Of a stretch of 64,000 bases of DNA, positions 55,360 through 64,000 are shown one piece after another (within the stretch, counting starts at the first letter, position 1; the number at the start of each line of letters is the position of its first letter). Location: NCBI RefSeq assembly GCF_030380815.1, contig NZ_JAUDUY010000001.1, positions 744,001 to 808,000 of the forward strand, given 5' to 3'. Under the pieces are notes generated by a model that had not been told where the DNA came from, did not search any database, and worked only from the letters and a program-made list of their open reading frames with translations. This DNA comes from Robiginitalea aurantiaca. Lineage in GTDB: Bacteria > Bacteroidota > Bacteroidia > Flavobacteriales > Flavobacteriaceae. Made by a program: the position numbers and the translations under genes.

Positions 55360-56130
55360 TCAGGATTTCATAAAATTCAGGCTCTCCCTAAGGAAGGCTT
55401 CCGGCTGTTCTGCATGCAACCAGTGACCTGCGCCCTCAAGTGTAATGACTACTGCCCGGGGGAAGTGTTGGAGGATAAGCAAACGGTCGCTATCGGATAC
55501 ATAATCAGAAGCTCCGCCTCTGATAAATGCCGTTGGACCCTTGTATCGGAACCCTTCACCCAGTGGTTCGCCAATTTCCTTCATTTTATTTTTAAGGACG
55601 GCGAGATTTATACGTAACCCGAGTTCACCCGGAGCCTTCCAATAGAGGTTTTTAAGCAGAAACTGTCTGATGCCCCAGTTTTCAATGGTTTCCGATAAGG
55701 CTTCATCGGCCTCTGAACGCGACTTCAATTGGTCGAGCGGCAACGCCTCCAGTGCCCTGAGGATGTATTCATGATGCGGAGGGTATTCCCTTGGGGCGAT
55801 ATCTGCAACAAGGAGTTTCGATACGCGATCCGGGTTACTGCAAGCGAGGTGCATAGCTGTTTTCCCCCCCATGGAATGGCCAAGGATGATTGGCCTGTCC
55901 AGATTTTTAGAGTCCATGTATTGCAGCAAGTCCGCTGCCATTGCGGAGTAGTCAAAATCTTCGGACCAAAAACTTCGGCCGTGGTTCCGCTGATCTATTA
56001 GATGAACTTCATATCCGTTGGCGGCATATTTTTTACCAAGGGTTTTCCAGTTGTCGGACATGCCCAAAAACCCGTGCAGCACAATTAGAGGGTCTCCCTG
56101 TCCAAGGACATTTGAATGCAGGAGTTCCAT
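55360..56130 (-). CDS. Alpha/beta hydrolase (YbfF-like esterase)
   Basis: 256 residues. Oxyanion region LHGFLGMSDNWKTLG, DQRNHGRS, nucleophile elbow ILGHSMGGKTAM, and catalytic His in GAGHWLHAEQP. This is the YbfF type of short-chain acyl esterase. Its start overlaps the pdxJ stop by 1 bp (TGATG), so it is translated after pdxJ. Confidence 0.9.
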   Translation of the reverse strand: MELLHSNVLGQGDPLIVLHGFLGMSDNWKTLGKKYAANGYEVHLIDQRNHGRSFWSEDFDYSAMAADLLQYMDSKNLDRPIILGHSMGGKTAMHLACSNPDRVSKLLVADIAPREYPPHHEYILRALEALPLDQLKSRSEADEALSETIENWGIRQFLLKNLYWKAPGELGLRINLAVLKNKMKEIGEPLGEGFRYKGPTAFIRGGASDYVSDSDRLLILQHFPRAVVITLEGAGHWLHAEQPEAFLRESLNFMKS

Positions 56131-56843
56131 CAGCGTAATTTGTTTTTGTACATGTTGATCACGTTTTCAAGGCCCAGATACAGGGATTCACAAATGAGGG
56201 CATGTCCTATGGAAACTTCCTGTAAATGAGGTACTTGATTCTTGAAGTAGGCTATGTTTTCGAGGCTGAGATCGTGGCCGGCATTCAATCCCAAACCTAC
56301 CTCGTGGGCGATATTTGCTGCTGTTCTGTAAGCTTTAACGGCACCCTCCGGATCCGTGGGATACTCACGGGCATAGGCTTCAGTGTACAATTCCACCCGA
56401 TCTGTTCCGGTTTCTGCCGCACCCCGGATCATCTCTGGGTCGGGATCCACAAATATTGAGGTTCGGATTCCGGCCTTGCGGCATTTTCCGATGACTTCTC
56501 TGAGGAAATCGCGATGGGCAATGGTGTCCCATCCTGCATTGGAAGTTATGGCATCCGGGGCATCTGGGACCAGGGTAACCTGATCTGGACGTACCTGGAG
56601 AACCAGGTCCAGAAATTCGGGAATCGGATTCCCTTCAATGTTTAATTCGGTACGGACTATTTTCTTCAGGTCCCGGGCATCCTGGTACCGGATATGGCGC
56701 TGATCTGGTCGTGGATGGATGGTAATACCTTCACCCCCAAAGGCTTCGATGTCCCGGACTACCTTTAGCAGATCGGGCATATTGCCACCCCGTGCATTGC
56801 GCAGGGTGGCAATTTTATTCACATTCACACTTAATCGCACCAT
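56130..56843 (-). CDS. pdxJ: Pyridoxine 5'-phosphate synthase
   Basis: 237 residues. RLSVNVNKIATLRNARGG at the N-terminus, GITIHPRPDQRHIRYQDA, VTLVPD, and GLGLNAGHDLSLEN near the end are the conserved blocks. It condenses aminoacetone phosphate with deoxyxylulose phosphate, the last step of pyridoxine phosphate synthesis. It is coupled to the esterase gene downstream and divergent from the CBS gene. Confidence 0.96.
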   Translation of the reverse strand: MVRLSVNVNKIATLRNARGGNMPDLLKVVRDIEAFGGEGITIHPRPDQRHIRYQDARDLKKIVRTELNIEGNPIPEFLDLVLQVRPDQVTLVPDAPDAITSNAGWDTIAHRDFLREVIGKCRKAGIRTSIFVDPDPEMIRGAAETGTDRVELYTEAYAREYPTDPEGAVKAYRTAANIAHEVGLGLNAGHDLSLENIAYFKNQVPHLQEVSIGHALICESLYLGLENVINMYKNKLR

Positions 56844-56939
56844 TTTATAGGGTTTATCGAATTACAGGCCTGTAAAAATACAAATTCGGTATGCCTTTTG
56901 CAGTCTAAAAATTAGTAATTTGCAATAAGGAAGCGAAGT

Positions 56940-57596
56940 ATGCAGATGCAGGATTACATTATAGGTACGATACCCGTTTTTGAGGTGGAGGATTCCCTGA
57001 AAGAGGTTATCCACTTCTTTACGCACTCTACGTATTCCCATGTGGCCATAACTGAAAACGGCCAGTTCATGGGTTTACTTGGGGAGGCCGACCTGGATAG
57101 CTTTCAGGAAACCAGCCTTATTGAAGAATTTCGCTATCAATTGGATTCTTTTTCCGTAACGGCGGAGGCGACCTGGCTGGATGTACTTGAAGTTTTTACC
57201 CGGAATGAATCGAATATTCTGCCGGTGATCGGCCCCAAAAAACAGGTAGTCGGATACTTTGATCTCAACGATATCGTGGAACTGTTTACAGCTATGCCAT
57301 TTTTCACTGAGCCGGGATCCATTCTTGTAGTAGAAAAGAATCTCAGGGAGTATAGTTTCAGTGAGATTGCACAGATCGTCGAAGGAAACAATACCCGTTT
57401 GCTCGGTGCATTTATTACCACCATCGAAAATGAAACAGCTCAGATAACCTTGAAAATAAGCGATGCCAATATCAATGAAGTCCTGCAGACTTTTCGCAGG
57501 TATCATTATACCATCATCTCGGGAAGCACTGAGGACAGATTCCTGGAGGAACTCAGGCAGCGCTCCGATTACCTCGATAAATATTTAAATGTGTAG
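56940..57596 (+). CDS. CBS-domain protein with ACT-like tail
   Basis: 218 residues, no membrane segment. Two CBS units fill about residues 1-135 (PVFEVEDSLKEVIHFFTH; HVAITENGQFMGLL; LPVIGPKKQVVGYFDLNDI), then a short ACT-like domain (QITLKISDANINEVLQTFRR). CBS pairs bind adenine nucleotides; AcuB-like proteins have this layout. It lies 3 bp upstream of nadK, in the same operon, which suggests sensing of adenylate or NAD status (inference). Confidence 0.85.
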   Translation: MQMQDYIIGTIPVFEVEDSLKEVIHFFTHSTYSHVAITENGQFMGLLGEADLDSFQETSLIEEFRYQLDSFSVTAEATWLDVLEVFTRNESNILPVIGPKKQVVGYFDLNDIVELFTAMPFFTEPGSILVVEKNLREYSFSEIAQIVEGNNTRLLGAFITTIENETAQITLKISDANINEVLQTFRRYHYTIISGSTEDRFLEELRQRSDYLDKYLNV

Positions 57597-57599
57597 CCC

Positions 57600-58475
57600 A
57601 TGAAGGTTGCGCTCTATGGTCAGGCCTATGGTCCGGAGATCGAAGCTCCCCTTGCCAGCCTGTTCCGCGAACTCTCCAAATACAATGCCACCGTTGTGGT
57701 AGAGGCAGAATTTGCCCGGTTAATCGGCCCGCGTGAAGCGGTCTCCGATGTGTTTTCCCTCGATAACGGTCTCGATGCGAGTTTTGACCTGATGATCAGT
57801 GTGGGGGGAGATGGTACGATTTTACGGGCTATTACCTTTATTAAGGATTTGGGGGTGCCTGTTGTGGGGATCAATACGGGTCGGCTCGGTTTTCTCTCCA
57901 TAGGGAAAAAAGAACATATCGGGGAGATGCTCAGCGAATTTGCCGAGGGACAATACCAGCTTGTAGATCGCCGACTGGTTTCCGCGACCATCCAGGGACA
58001 GCCTCCTGAAGGTAACGCGTTGAATTTCGCACTCAATGAGATTACGGTTAGCCGGAAGGATACCACCTCGATGATTACCGTGGAAACCCACCTGAACGGA
58101 GAGTATCTCACCTCGTACTGGGCCGACGGCCTGATCATCGCAACTCCAACCGGGTCAACGGGTTATTCCCTTAGTTGCGGGGGGCCAGTTATCATGCCAA
58201 CGACGCGTTCCCTTGTCATTACCCCTATCGCACCCCATAACCTCAACGCGAGGCCCCTTGTCATCTCAGATGAAACACAGATTAAACTCCGCGTAAGCGG
58301 AAGGGAGTCTCAGCATCTCTTATCGTTCGATTCACGTCTGGTTAGTGTTGAGAATGAAACCGAAATTATCGTTCAAAAGGCCGACTTCACCATACGAATG
58401 GTCGAATTCACTTCGGAAAGCTTCCTGAAAACCATACGCAATAAACTCCTTTGGGGTGAGGACCGCCGGAATTGA
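57600..58475 (+). CDS. nadK: NAD kinase
   Basis: 291 residues. GGDGT motif in ISVGGDGTILRAITF, then GINTGRLGFLS, FALNEITVSRKDTTS and TPTGSTGYSLSCGGP. It phosphorylates NAD to NADP using ATP. It is preceded by the CBS gene (3 bp) and followed by porG after 115 bp. Confidence 0.96.
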   Translation: MKVALYGQAYGPEIEAPLASLFRELSKYNATVVVEAEFARLIGPREAVSDVFSLDNGLDASFDLMISVGGDGTILRAITFIKDLGVPVVGINTGRLGFLSIGKKEHIGEMLSEFAEGQYQLVDRRLVSATIQGQPPEGNALNFALNEITVSRKDTTSMITVETHLNGEYLTSYWADGLIIATPTGSTGYSLSCGGPVIMPTTRSLVITPIAPHNLNARPLVISDETQIKLRVSGRESQHLLSFDSRLVSVENETEIIVQKADFTIRMVEFTSESFLKTIRNKLLWGEDRRN

Positions 58476-58590
58476 CCGGCACACCGGGCAATAAATACGT
58501 ATAAACCCTGTTAAAAAAGAGTAAAGAAATGTAGCTGCATTCCTGCCGCGGAGGTATTGAAATTGCTATATTTGCAAACTTTTGGAATAG

Positions 58591-59277
58591 ATGAGGATCA
58601 GTATTGCTGTTCTTTTCCTGCTTTTGACAGGGCTCGTTAGGGCACAAACCTATGAGGTAGGTGTTTTTGGTGGTGGTGCCAACAATATCGGAGATGTTGG
58701 AAGTACGAGTTATATCGCCCCGTCAGGACCCGCTTTTGGAGCGCTGTTCAAATGGAATAAGAGTAAACGCTACGCCTGGAGGGGCCATGTGATTTATGGC
58801 AGTTTCACGGCAGATGATGCAAAATCCGGTATGTCTTCCAGAGAGCAACGCGGGCTGAGCATGGATAATTCCGTAATGGAGTTCTCGGCTGGGTTGGAAT
58901 TTAATTTCGTGGAATACAACCTCCACAAACTGGGGCCGGCATTTACCCCCTATCTGTATACAGGGTTAACCTATTTCAGATATGATTTTAATTATTTTGA
59001 TGCCGGCACTCTGATTGATTTAAACCAGCGCGATGGATCGATGGCGATACCGATGATCGTTGGGGCGAAATTTCGGATCAGTCAGTATTTTATTTTGGGG
59101 GCAGAAATAGGTGCCAGGTATACCTTTACAGATAACCTGGATGCGAGCAATCCGGAAGGAACGATTTACGAGGACTTTCGATTTGGAAATGTCTTTAGCG
59201 ATGATTGGTATGTTTTTTCAGGAATTACCCTGACGTATACTTTTGGCAGGAAGCCCTGTCAGGATTGCTTTGAGTAG
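58591..59277 (+). CDS. porG: PorG-like outer-membrane protein (DUF6089), type IX secretion
   Basis: 228 residues with a signal peptide ending VRAQ. YEVGVFGGGANNIGDVG begins the barrel; FGALFKWNKSKRYAWRGHV and FTPYLYTGLTYFRYDFNYF are typical DUF6089 stretches. Gene order porG-uppS-bamA-skp-skp is the same as at the PorG locus in Porphyromonas gingivalis, where PorG is the outer-membrane partner of the PorK/N ring. Assignment rests on this synteny as well as sequence. A TATATTTG box (58567-58574) may be its -7 element. The C-terminal CQDC pair is unusual for a barrel. Confidence 0.78.
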   Translation: MRISIAVLFLLLTGLVRAQTYEVGVFGGGANNIGDVGSTSYIAPSGPAFGALFKWNKSKRYAWRGHVIYGSFTADDAKSGMSSREQRGLSMDNSVMEFSAGLEFNFVEYNLHKLGPAFTPYLYTGLTYFRYDFNYFDAGTLIDLNQRDGSMAIPMIVGAKFRISQYFILGAEIGARYTFTDNLDASNPEGTIYEDFRFGNVFSDDWYVFSGITLTYTFGRKPCQDCFE

Positions 59278-59287
59278 TTAGAGAACG

Positions 59288-60028
59288 ATGAACACTATAG
59301 AATCAATACAGAAGGGGCCCCTCCCGGGGCACCTCGCCATCATTATGGATGGCAATGGTCGGTGGGCCAAGGAGCGCGGTAAGATGCGGGTCTTTGGTCA
59401 TGAAAGCGGTGTAAAGGCCGTTCGAAGTACCGTTGAATCCGCTGCAAAAATTGGTATTAAGTACCTGACCCTCTATGCTTTCAGTACCGAAAACTGGAAA
59501 CGTCCTAAGTTGGAAGTGGATACACTGATGCGGTTACTGGTTGCCTCCCTGAAAAAAGAGCTGAAAACCCTGCATGAGAATAATATCCGTCTCAACGCCA
59601 TTGGTCGGATCAACACGCTTCCCGAAAAAGCGATGCAGGAGCTGGAAGATGTTATCGAGCAGACTAAAGACAACACTTCCATGACGCTTACACTGGCCCT
59701 GAGTTATGGCTCCAGAGAAGAATTGACCACCGCTTTTAAAGCCCTGGCATCCAAAGTTAAAAATAACATAATTTCACCCGCCAATATTGATGAAACCATT
59801 ATTAATAATCATCTTTACACGCACGATTTACCAGACGTAGACTTGCTCATCCGTACCAGTGGGGAATATCGGATAAGCAATTTTTTGCTTTGGCAGATTG
59901 CTTACGCAGAACTGTATTTTTCAGAGGTTTTTTGGCCTGATTTCAGTGAACAGCACCTGATTGAGGCACTTAAAGACTACCAGAACAGAGAACGTAGATT
60001 TGGAAAAACGAGCGAACAACTTAACTAG
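59288..60028 (+). CDS. uppS: Isoprenyl transferase (undecaprenyl diphosphate synthase)
   Basis: 246 residues. Catalytic Asp in IIMDGNGRWAKERG, then GHESGVKAVRS, LTLYAFSTENWKRP, and the late LIRTSGEYRISNFLLWQ with AYAELYF. It makes the C55 polyprenyl carrier for peptidoglycan and surface glycans. It is 10 bp from porG and 4 bp from bamA. Confidence 0.96.
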   Translation: MNTIESIQKGPLPGHLAIIMDGNGRWAKERGKMRVFGHESGVKAVRSTVESAAKIGIKYLTLYAFSTENWKRPKLEVDTLMRLLVASLKKELKTLHENNIRLNAIGRINTLPEKAMQELEDVIEQTKDNTSMTLTLALSYGSREELTTAFKALASKVKNNIISPANIDETIINNHLYTHDLPDVDLLIRTSGEYRISNFLLWQIAYAELYFSEVFWPDFSEQHLIEALKDYQNRERRFGKTSEQLN

Positions 60029-60032
60029 TGGT

Positions 60033-62651
60033 ATGCGGGGGGTATTGCCACTGAGTCTTCTTTTATTACTGGCTTACCTGACGACGTTTCAGGCTACGGC
60101 ACAGGATGTTTCCTACCAGAACGGCAGAAGGTATATCTTGGGAGGTCTCGAAGTGACAGGACTCCAGAGTTATAACGAACAAACCGTTAAAACGTATACA
60201 GGTCTCAGGGAAGGCCAGCCTATTACGGTTCCCGGAGATGAGATCAGCCAGGTCATTAATAAGCTCTGGAGCCTAGAACTCTTTACTGATGTAGAATTTT
60301 ATTACACCGGCGTTCGAAATGACAGTATCTTCCTCGAGCTTCATGTAGAGGAACGACCGACGCTTTCCAATGTTACTTTTTACGGGGTCAAAAAGGGTAA
60401 AGTAGACGACCTGGCCAATGATACGGACCTTAAAAAAGGCAAAAAAATTACGGCAAGCCTTATTGCCAACACCAAAAATTACATCGAAACCAAATACCAG
60501 AAAGACGGATTTTTAAATGCGAACGTTACCATCGCAACGAGTCCGGATACTACTGAGATCAATTCTCAGAACATGGTTATCAATGTCAGCAAAGGAGACA
60601 AGGTAAAAGTCCGGAGTATAGAATTTGAAGGCAACGAAAAGCTCTCTTCCAAGAAATTGCGCGGTTCCATGAAGAATACCAAGCAAAAGTTCTTCGGGCG
60701 GTTTTGGAAGAAATCAAAATTTATTGAGGACGACTATCAGGAGGATTTGAATTCCGTGCGTGATGCGTATGCCGAAAGCGGCTACCGTGACGCCCGTATC
60801 CTGATGGATACCATTGAAAAAGTCAATGACCGCAATATCGATGTCCGGATCAAAGTTGAGGAGGGAAACCGGTATTATTTTGGCGAGATTGATTTTGTCG
60901 GAAACAGTGTTTACACCGACCGGCAGCTTTCACAGGTGCTCGGAATCAAAAAAGGAGATACGTATAACGGGGTTCTGCTGCGTGAGCGCATTGCTGACGA
61001 TACAAAACCCGATGGGGAGGATATCACAAATTTATACCAGAATAACGGATACCTGTTCTCGCGAATCAACCCTGTTGAGGTTTCCGCAGAGAACGATACC
61101 ATCGATTTCGAAATCCGGATTATTGAAGGAAAGGAAACCTTTTTGAATAAGGTTGCAGTCAATGGAAATGAAAAAACCAATGACCATGTTATCTTCAGGG
61201 AAATTCGTACCCGCCCGGGACAGAAGTACAGCAAGGATGACATCATTCGGTCGGTTCGGGAACTGGGTCAGCTCGGGTTTTTCGACGCAGAACAAATTCG
61301 GCCGGAAATCGAAAACCCCAATCCGAATGATGGAACGGTAGACCTCAGATTCGACCTTGTTGAATCCGGCGCAAGCCAGATCGAATTACAGGGTGGCTAC
61401 GGGGGTGGTGGTTTTATCGGAACCCTTGGCCTGTCTTTTAACAACTTTTCAATCCAGAATATCTTTAACGGTAAGGCCTATAAACCCGTACCCATGGGTG
61501 ATGGGCAGACATTTGCCCTCAGGCTTCAGGCGAGCAGGACCTTCCGTGTTTACTCTCTGAATTTTTCAGAACCCTGGCTTGGAGGTCGTAAACCGGTCCG
61601 TTTTAACCTCTCACTGTCGAGAACACAGCAGTTCCTGGCCTCTTTTGACCAGAATGGCCGGGTTCAGGTAGACAAGAACCAGCAATTCTCGGTTACCGGA
61701 ATTTCAACCGGTTTGGCGAAGCGGGTGCAATGGCCTGATGATTATTTCACGGTCTCACATGCTTTAAGCTATCAACTATACGACTTTAAAAATTACAGAT
61801 CCGGACTCTTTAACTTCGGAAATGGATCTTCTAACTCCCTTGCCTACACCTTTGGGATCTCCAGGAGTTCTGCCGGGCCCGGGCTTATTTTCCCACTTAG
61901 GGGAAGTGTTTTTGAGGTGACTGCAAAATTCACTCCTCCGTACTCGCTGTTCAGTAATAAGGATTTCGCATCCCTTAAGGCACGGAGTGAGGAGCTTGAG
62001 ACTTTGCAGGTTGAGCGGGCTCAACAGGGCTTAACGCTGACCCCAGCTGAGCAGGCTGAGTTGGAAGCTGTGGATCAGGAGCGATTCAGATGGCTGGAAT
62101 ATTATAAAATCAAGTTCAAAGGGGACTGGTATACCCAGGTCGTGGGTAAACTGGTACTGCGGACGAACATTGAATTCGGGTTTCTCGGATCGTACAACCC
62201 CGATGTGGGAGAGGTGCCCTTTGAACGTTTTTTCCTTGGGGGAGACGGACTGGGAAGGAATTTTACGCTGGACGGACGAGAAGTTATCCAGCTCAGGGGA
62301 TATGAGAACAATTCCCTTACCCCTGTAGACCCGATCACCCAGCAACAAGAGGGGGGGATTGTTTATAATAAGTACTCCCTTGAATTGAGATATCCACTTA
62401 CATTAAAGCCAACAGCATCTATTTATGCCCTCACCTTTTTAGAGGCTGGTAACTCCTTCAACAATTTTCAGGATTTTAATCCGTTTGCATTAAAAAGATC
62501 AGCGGGAGTTGGGCTCAGGATATTTATGCCTGCTTTCGGACTATTGGGAATTGACTTTGGATATGGCTTTGACGAGGACCTCAGACCTTCTTCTGTCGGA
62601 AGGGGCCCCAGCGGTTGGCAAACGCATTTTATAATTGGGCAACAATTCTAA
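60033..62651 (+). CDS. bamA: BamA outer-membrane assembly factor
   Basis: About 872 residues from the ATG at 60033 (MRGVLPLSLLLLLAYLTTFQ), chosen because it starts a proper signal peptide; the frame is open 72 bp into uppS. Five POTRA domains occupy roughly residues 25-430 (YILGGLEVTGLQSYNE; VRSIEFEGNEKLSSKKLRG; GEIDFVGNSVYTDRQL; LNKVAVNGNEKTNDHV). The barrel follows, with the conserved FFLGGDG-type lid region and terminal Phe (FIIGQQF). It inserts beta-barrels into the outer membrane. Confidence 0.95.
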   Translation: MRGVLPLSLLLLLAYLTTFQATAQDVSYQNGRRYILGGLEVTGLQSYNEQTVKTYTGLREGQPITVPGDEISQVINKLWSLELFTDVEFYYTGVRNDSIFLELHVEERPTLSNVTFYGVKKGKVDDLANDTDLKKGKKITASLIANTKNYIETKYQKDGFLNANVTIATSPDTTEINSQNMVINVSKGDKVKVRSIEFEGNEKLSSKKLRGSMKNTKQKFFGRFWKKSKFIEDDYQEDLNSVRDAYAESGYRDARILMDTIEKVNDRNIDVRIKVEEGNRYYFGEIDFVGNSVYTDRQLSQVLGIKKGDTYNGVLLRERIADDTKPDGEDITNLYQNNGYLFSRINPVEVSAENDTIDFEIRIIEGKETFLNKVAVNGNEKTNDHVIFREIRTRPGQKYSKDDIIRSVRELGQLGFFDAEQIRPEIENPNPNDGTVDLRFDLVESGASQIELQGGYGGGGFIGTLGLSFNNFSIQNIFNGKAYKPVPMGDGQTFALRLQASRTFRVYSLNFSEPWLGGRKPVRFNLSLSRTQQFLASFDQNGRVQVDKNQQFSVTGISTGLAKRVQWPDDYFTVSHALSYQLYDFKNYRSGLFNFGNGSSNSLAYTFGISRSSAGPGLIFPLRGSVFEVTAKFTPPYSLFSNKDFASLKARSEELETLQVERAQQGLTLTPAEQAELEAVDQERFRWLEYYKIKFKGDWYTQVVGKLVLRTNIEFGFLGSYNPDVGEVPFERFFLGGDGLGRNFTLDGREVIQLRGYENNSLTPVDPITQQQEGGIVYNKYSLELRYPLTLKPTASIYALTFLEAGNSFNNFQDFNPFALKRSAGVGLRIFMPAFGLLGIDFGYGFDEDLRPSSVGRGPSGWQTHFIIGQQF

Positions 62652-62750
62652 TCCATGCCCTGTCTTCACCTATAGCGCTGAATGAGTAAGTAGTTCATTT
62701 TAAAAGAAATACTAATTTTGGCACGATATTTTCTATTGATTAGCAGTTCA

Positions 62751-63575
62751 GTGAAGAAACGAGATACGTTGCTATTAATCTTTGCTTTCCTCATTTCGGG
62801 GATGGTGATGTCCCAGAGGGGGGTGCGTATCGGATATGTGGATATGGAGTACATCCTGGAGAATGTAGAAGAGTACCGGGAGGCCAATCAGCAGTTGGAC
62901 AACAAGGTGATGCAATGGAAAGGGCAAATGGAGGAGCGCCAGCGGAACATTGACCAATTAAGACAGGATCTTGAAGCAGAACGGGTTTTACTCACCGACG
63001 AACTGATCCTGGAACGTGAAGAGGAAATAGAAATACTGGAAAAGGAACTCCTGGATTATCAACAGGATCGATTTGGGCCCCGGGGGGATTTGGTGCTGCA
63101 GAAGCAGCGATTAATTCAGCCCATCCAGGATCAGGTTTTCAGCGAGGTACAAAAAATAGGTGCAAACAAAAAGTATGATTTTATTTTCGATAAATCTGCG
63201 GATGTTGTAATGTTGTACTCCGAAAAAAGGCACGATATCAGCGAGTTGGTGCTTCGGGGGATTTCGAGGACCCGACGGATAAGCGCCCCAAAGAAAACAC
63301 AGCCAGACCGCCTCGACCAGTTTGAGGATGAGGATGTTGAAGAGCCTGTTTCGGAAGGCGTACTGGAAAGAGAACAGCGTTCCCAGCAGGCAGCTGAGGC
63401 AAGGGCTCAAACCGCTGAAGAAAAGAAGGCTGAACAATTAAAGCTCAGGGAAGAAAGGCGGAAAGCCTATGAGGCCCGAAGGAAAAAATTATTGGAGGAA
63501 CGGGAAGCACGCCGAAAGAGTAAAGAGGGCGAGCGAAATGCAACTCCTGAAGTAAAAAAGGATACCATTAACTAA
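62751..63575 (+). CDS. OmpH/Skp-family chaperone with long charged tail
   Basis: 274 residues from a GTG at 62751 (decoded MKKRDTLLLIFAFLISGMVMSQ), which gives a signal peptide; a TTG at 62718 would add 11 residues. GYVDMEYILENVEEYREANQQ is the Skp strand-helix start, and the coiled-coil arms follow. After about residue 150 a highly charged repetitive tail (Arg/Lys/Glu; REERRKAYEARRKKLLEERE) extends beyond the usual 160-180 residue family length. It is the first of two Skp paralogues behind bamA. Confidence 0.87.
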   Translation: MKKRDTLLLIFAFLISGMVMSQRGVRIGYVDMEYILENVEEYREANQQLDNKVMQWKGQMEERQRNIDQLRQDLEAERVLLTDELILEREEEIEILEKELLDYQQDRFGPRGDLVLQKQRLIQPIQDQVFSEVQKIGANKKYDFIFDKSADVVMLYSEKRHDISELVLRGISRTRRISAPKKTQPDRLDQFEDEDVEEPVSEGVLEREQRSQQAAEARAQTAEEKKAEQLKLREERRKAYEARRKKLLEEREARRKSKEGERNATPEVKKDTIN

Positions 63576-63620
63576 CGATACAAACATTTTATTAGTAACT
63601 CAAATATCAAATTACAGATC

Positions 63621-64000
63621 ATGAAACAAATGAAAAAGGTAGTTGTAGCAGTCGTATTGTTTATCGCCGCCACAAGTTTTGTACAAGCGCAAAGCAAGAT
63701 TGCCCACATCAATGTGACGGACCTTCTGTCCGCAATGCCAGAGATGATTACAGCACAGGGAGAGTTAAAGAAGCTGGAGGAAACCTACAGGGCGGATATT
63801 CAGAGCTCTCTGGATGAATTGAAGAACAAGCTCACCCAATACAATAACGAAGCCAGCACCATGTCTCAGGAAGAGAATCAAAAGCGCGCTTTGGAATTGC
63901 AGGGCTTTGAGCGAAACATCGGAGAAGCCCAGCAGGCGGCTCAACAGGAACTTTCTCAGAAACAGGCAGAGCTTTTTGAGCCTATTTCAAAGAAAGCCAA
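63621..64000 (+). CDS. OmpH/Skp-family periplasmic chaperone, partial
   Basis: Starts with MKQMKKVVVAVVLFIAATSF and signal peptide ending VQAQ. KIAHINVTDLLSAMPEM is the Skp N-terminal strand and the following coiled-coil arms are seen up to the window edge (QKQAELFEPISKKAK), where it is cut off. Skp holds unfolded barrel proteins on their way to BamA. Second copy of a tandem pair. Confidence 0.9.
   Translation, partial: MKQMKKVVVAVVLFIAATSFVQAQSKIAHINVTDLLSAMPEMITAQGELKKLEETYRADIQSSLDELKNKLTQYNNEASTMSQEENQKRALELQGFERNIGEAQQAAQQELSQKQAELFEPISKKA

Overview
The window looks like chromosome from a marine-type member of the Flavobacteriaceae (Bacteroidota). Supporting signs are the folK-deoxynucleoside kinase fusion, the nadK-porG-uppS-bamA-skp-skp locus, many Bacteroidota-type lipoproteins and OmpP1/DUF-type barrels, a TTG-N20-TAnnTTTG promoter in front of tig, and almost no Shine-Dalgarno sites. 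No genus is claimed. No CRISPR array, rRNA, complete insertion sequence or prophage was seen.

Layout. 0-11.2 kb: an Nramp-related transporter, a SanA/DUF218 protein and an OmpP1/FadL porin on the minus strand, then an AsmA-family protein, a Gfo/Idh/MocA oxidoreductase, a voltage-gated K+ channel, a DUF1080 lipoprotein and an amine-oxidase-like FAD enzyme on the plus strand. 11.38-11.9 kb: tRNA-Gly(GCC) and tRNA-Leu(UAA), followed by two nearly identical 96-bp repeats. 12-17.1 kb: an accessory stretch, visibly AT-richer in its first part, with a membrane-anchored propeller/AraC-like regulator, a carboxypeptidase-regulatory-domain lipoprotein, a Cys-rich duplicated lipoprotein and a pentameric ligand-gated ion channel homologue. 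17.4-28.6 kb: a MalT-type LuxR regulator followed by an all-plus-strand block of outer-membrane barrels, two exported amidohydrolases, a small coiled-coil protein, a DcaP-like porin and an HdeD-like protein. This is the best candidate for an undescribed uptake/hydrolysis system. 28.8-38.6 kb: small membrane proteins, a DUF3124 lipoprotein, a 1345-residue AsmA-like protein with internal repeats, two exported metallo-beta-lactamase-fold proteins and a seven-bladed FG-GAP propeller.

38.7-64 kb is mostly housekeeping: mutS, a SpoU-type RNA methyltransferase, folK-dNK, sppA, a YhhQ-type queuosine precursor transporter, a DUF2797 protein, a GH3-type ligase, clpX, clpP, tig, an SGNH lipoprotein, an alpha/beta hydrolase, pdxJ, a CBS protein, nadK, and the porG-uppS-bamA-skp-skp envelope-biogenesis locus, whose last gene runs off the right edge.

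How the parts work together: much of the window serves the envelope. BamA and the two Skp-like chaperones build outer-membrane barrels, PorG belongs to the type IX secretion machinery, UppS makes the polyprenyl carrier, and the two AsmA-like proteins probably move lipid between membranes. The tig/clpP/clpX genes handle protein folding and turnover. The block behind the MalT-like regulator pairs outer-membrane pores with exported hydrolases, which suggests scavenging of an acylated or peptide-like substrate. That substrate is not determined by the sequence.
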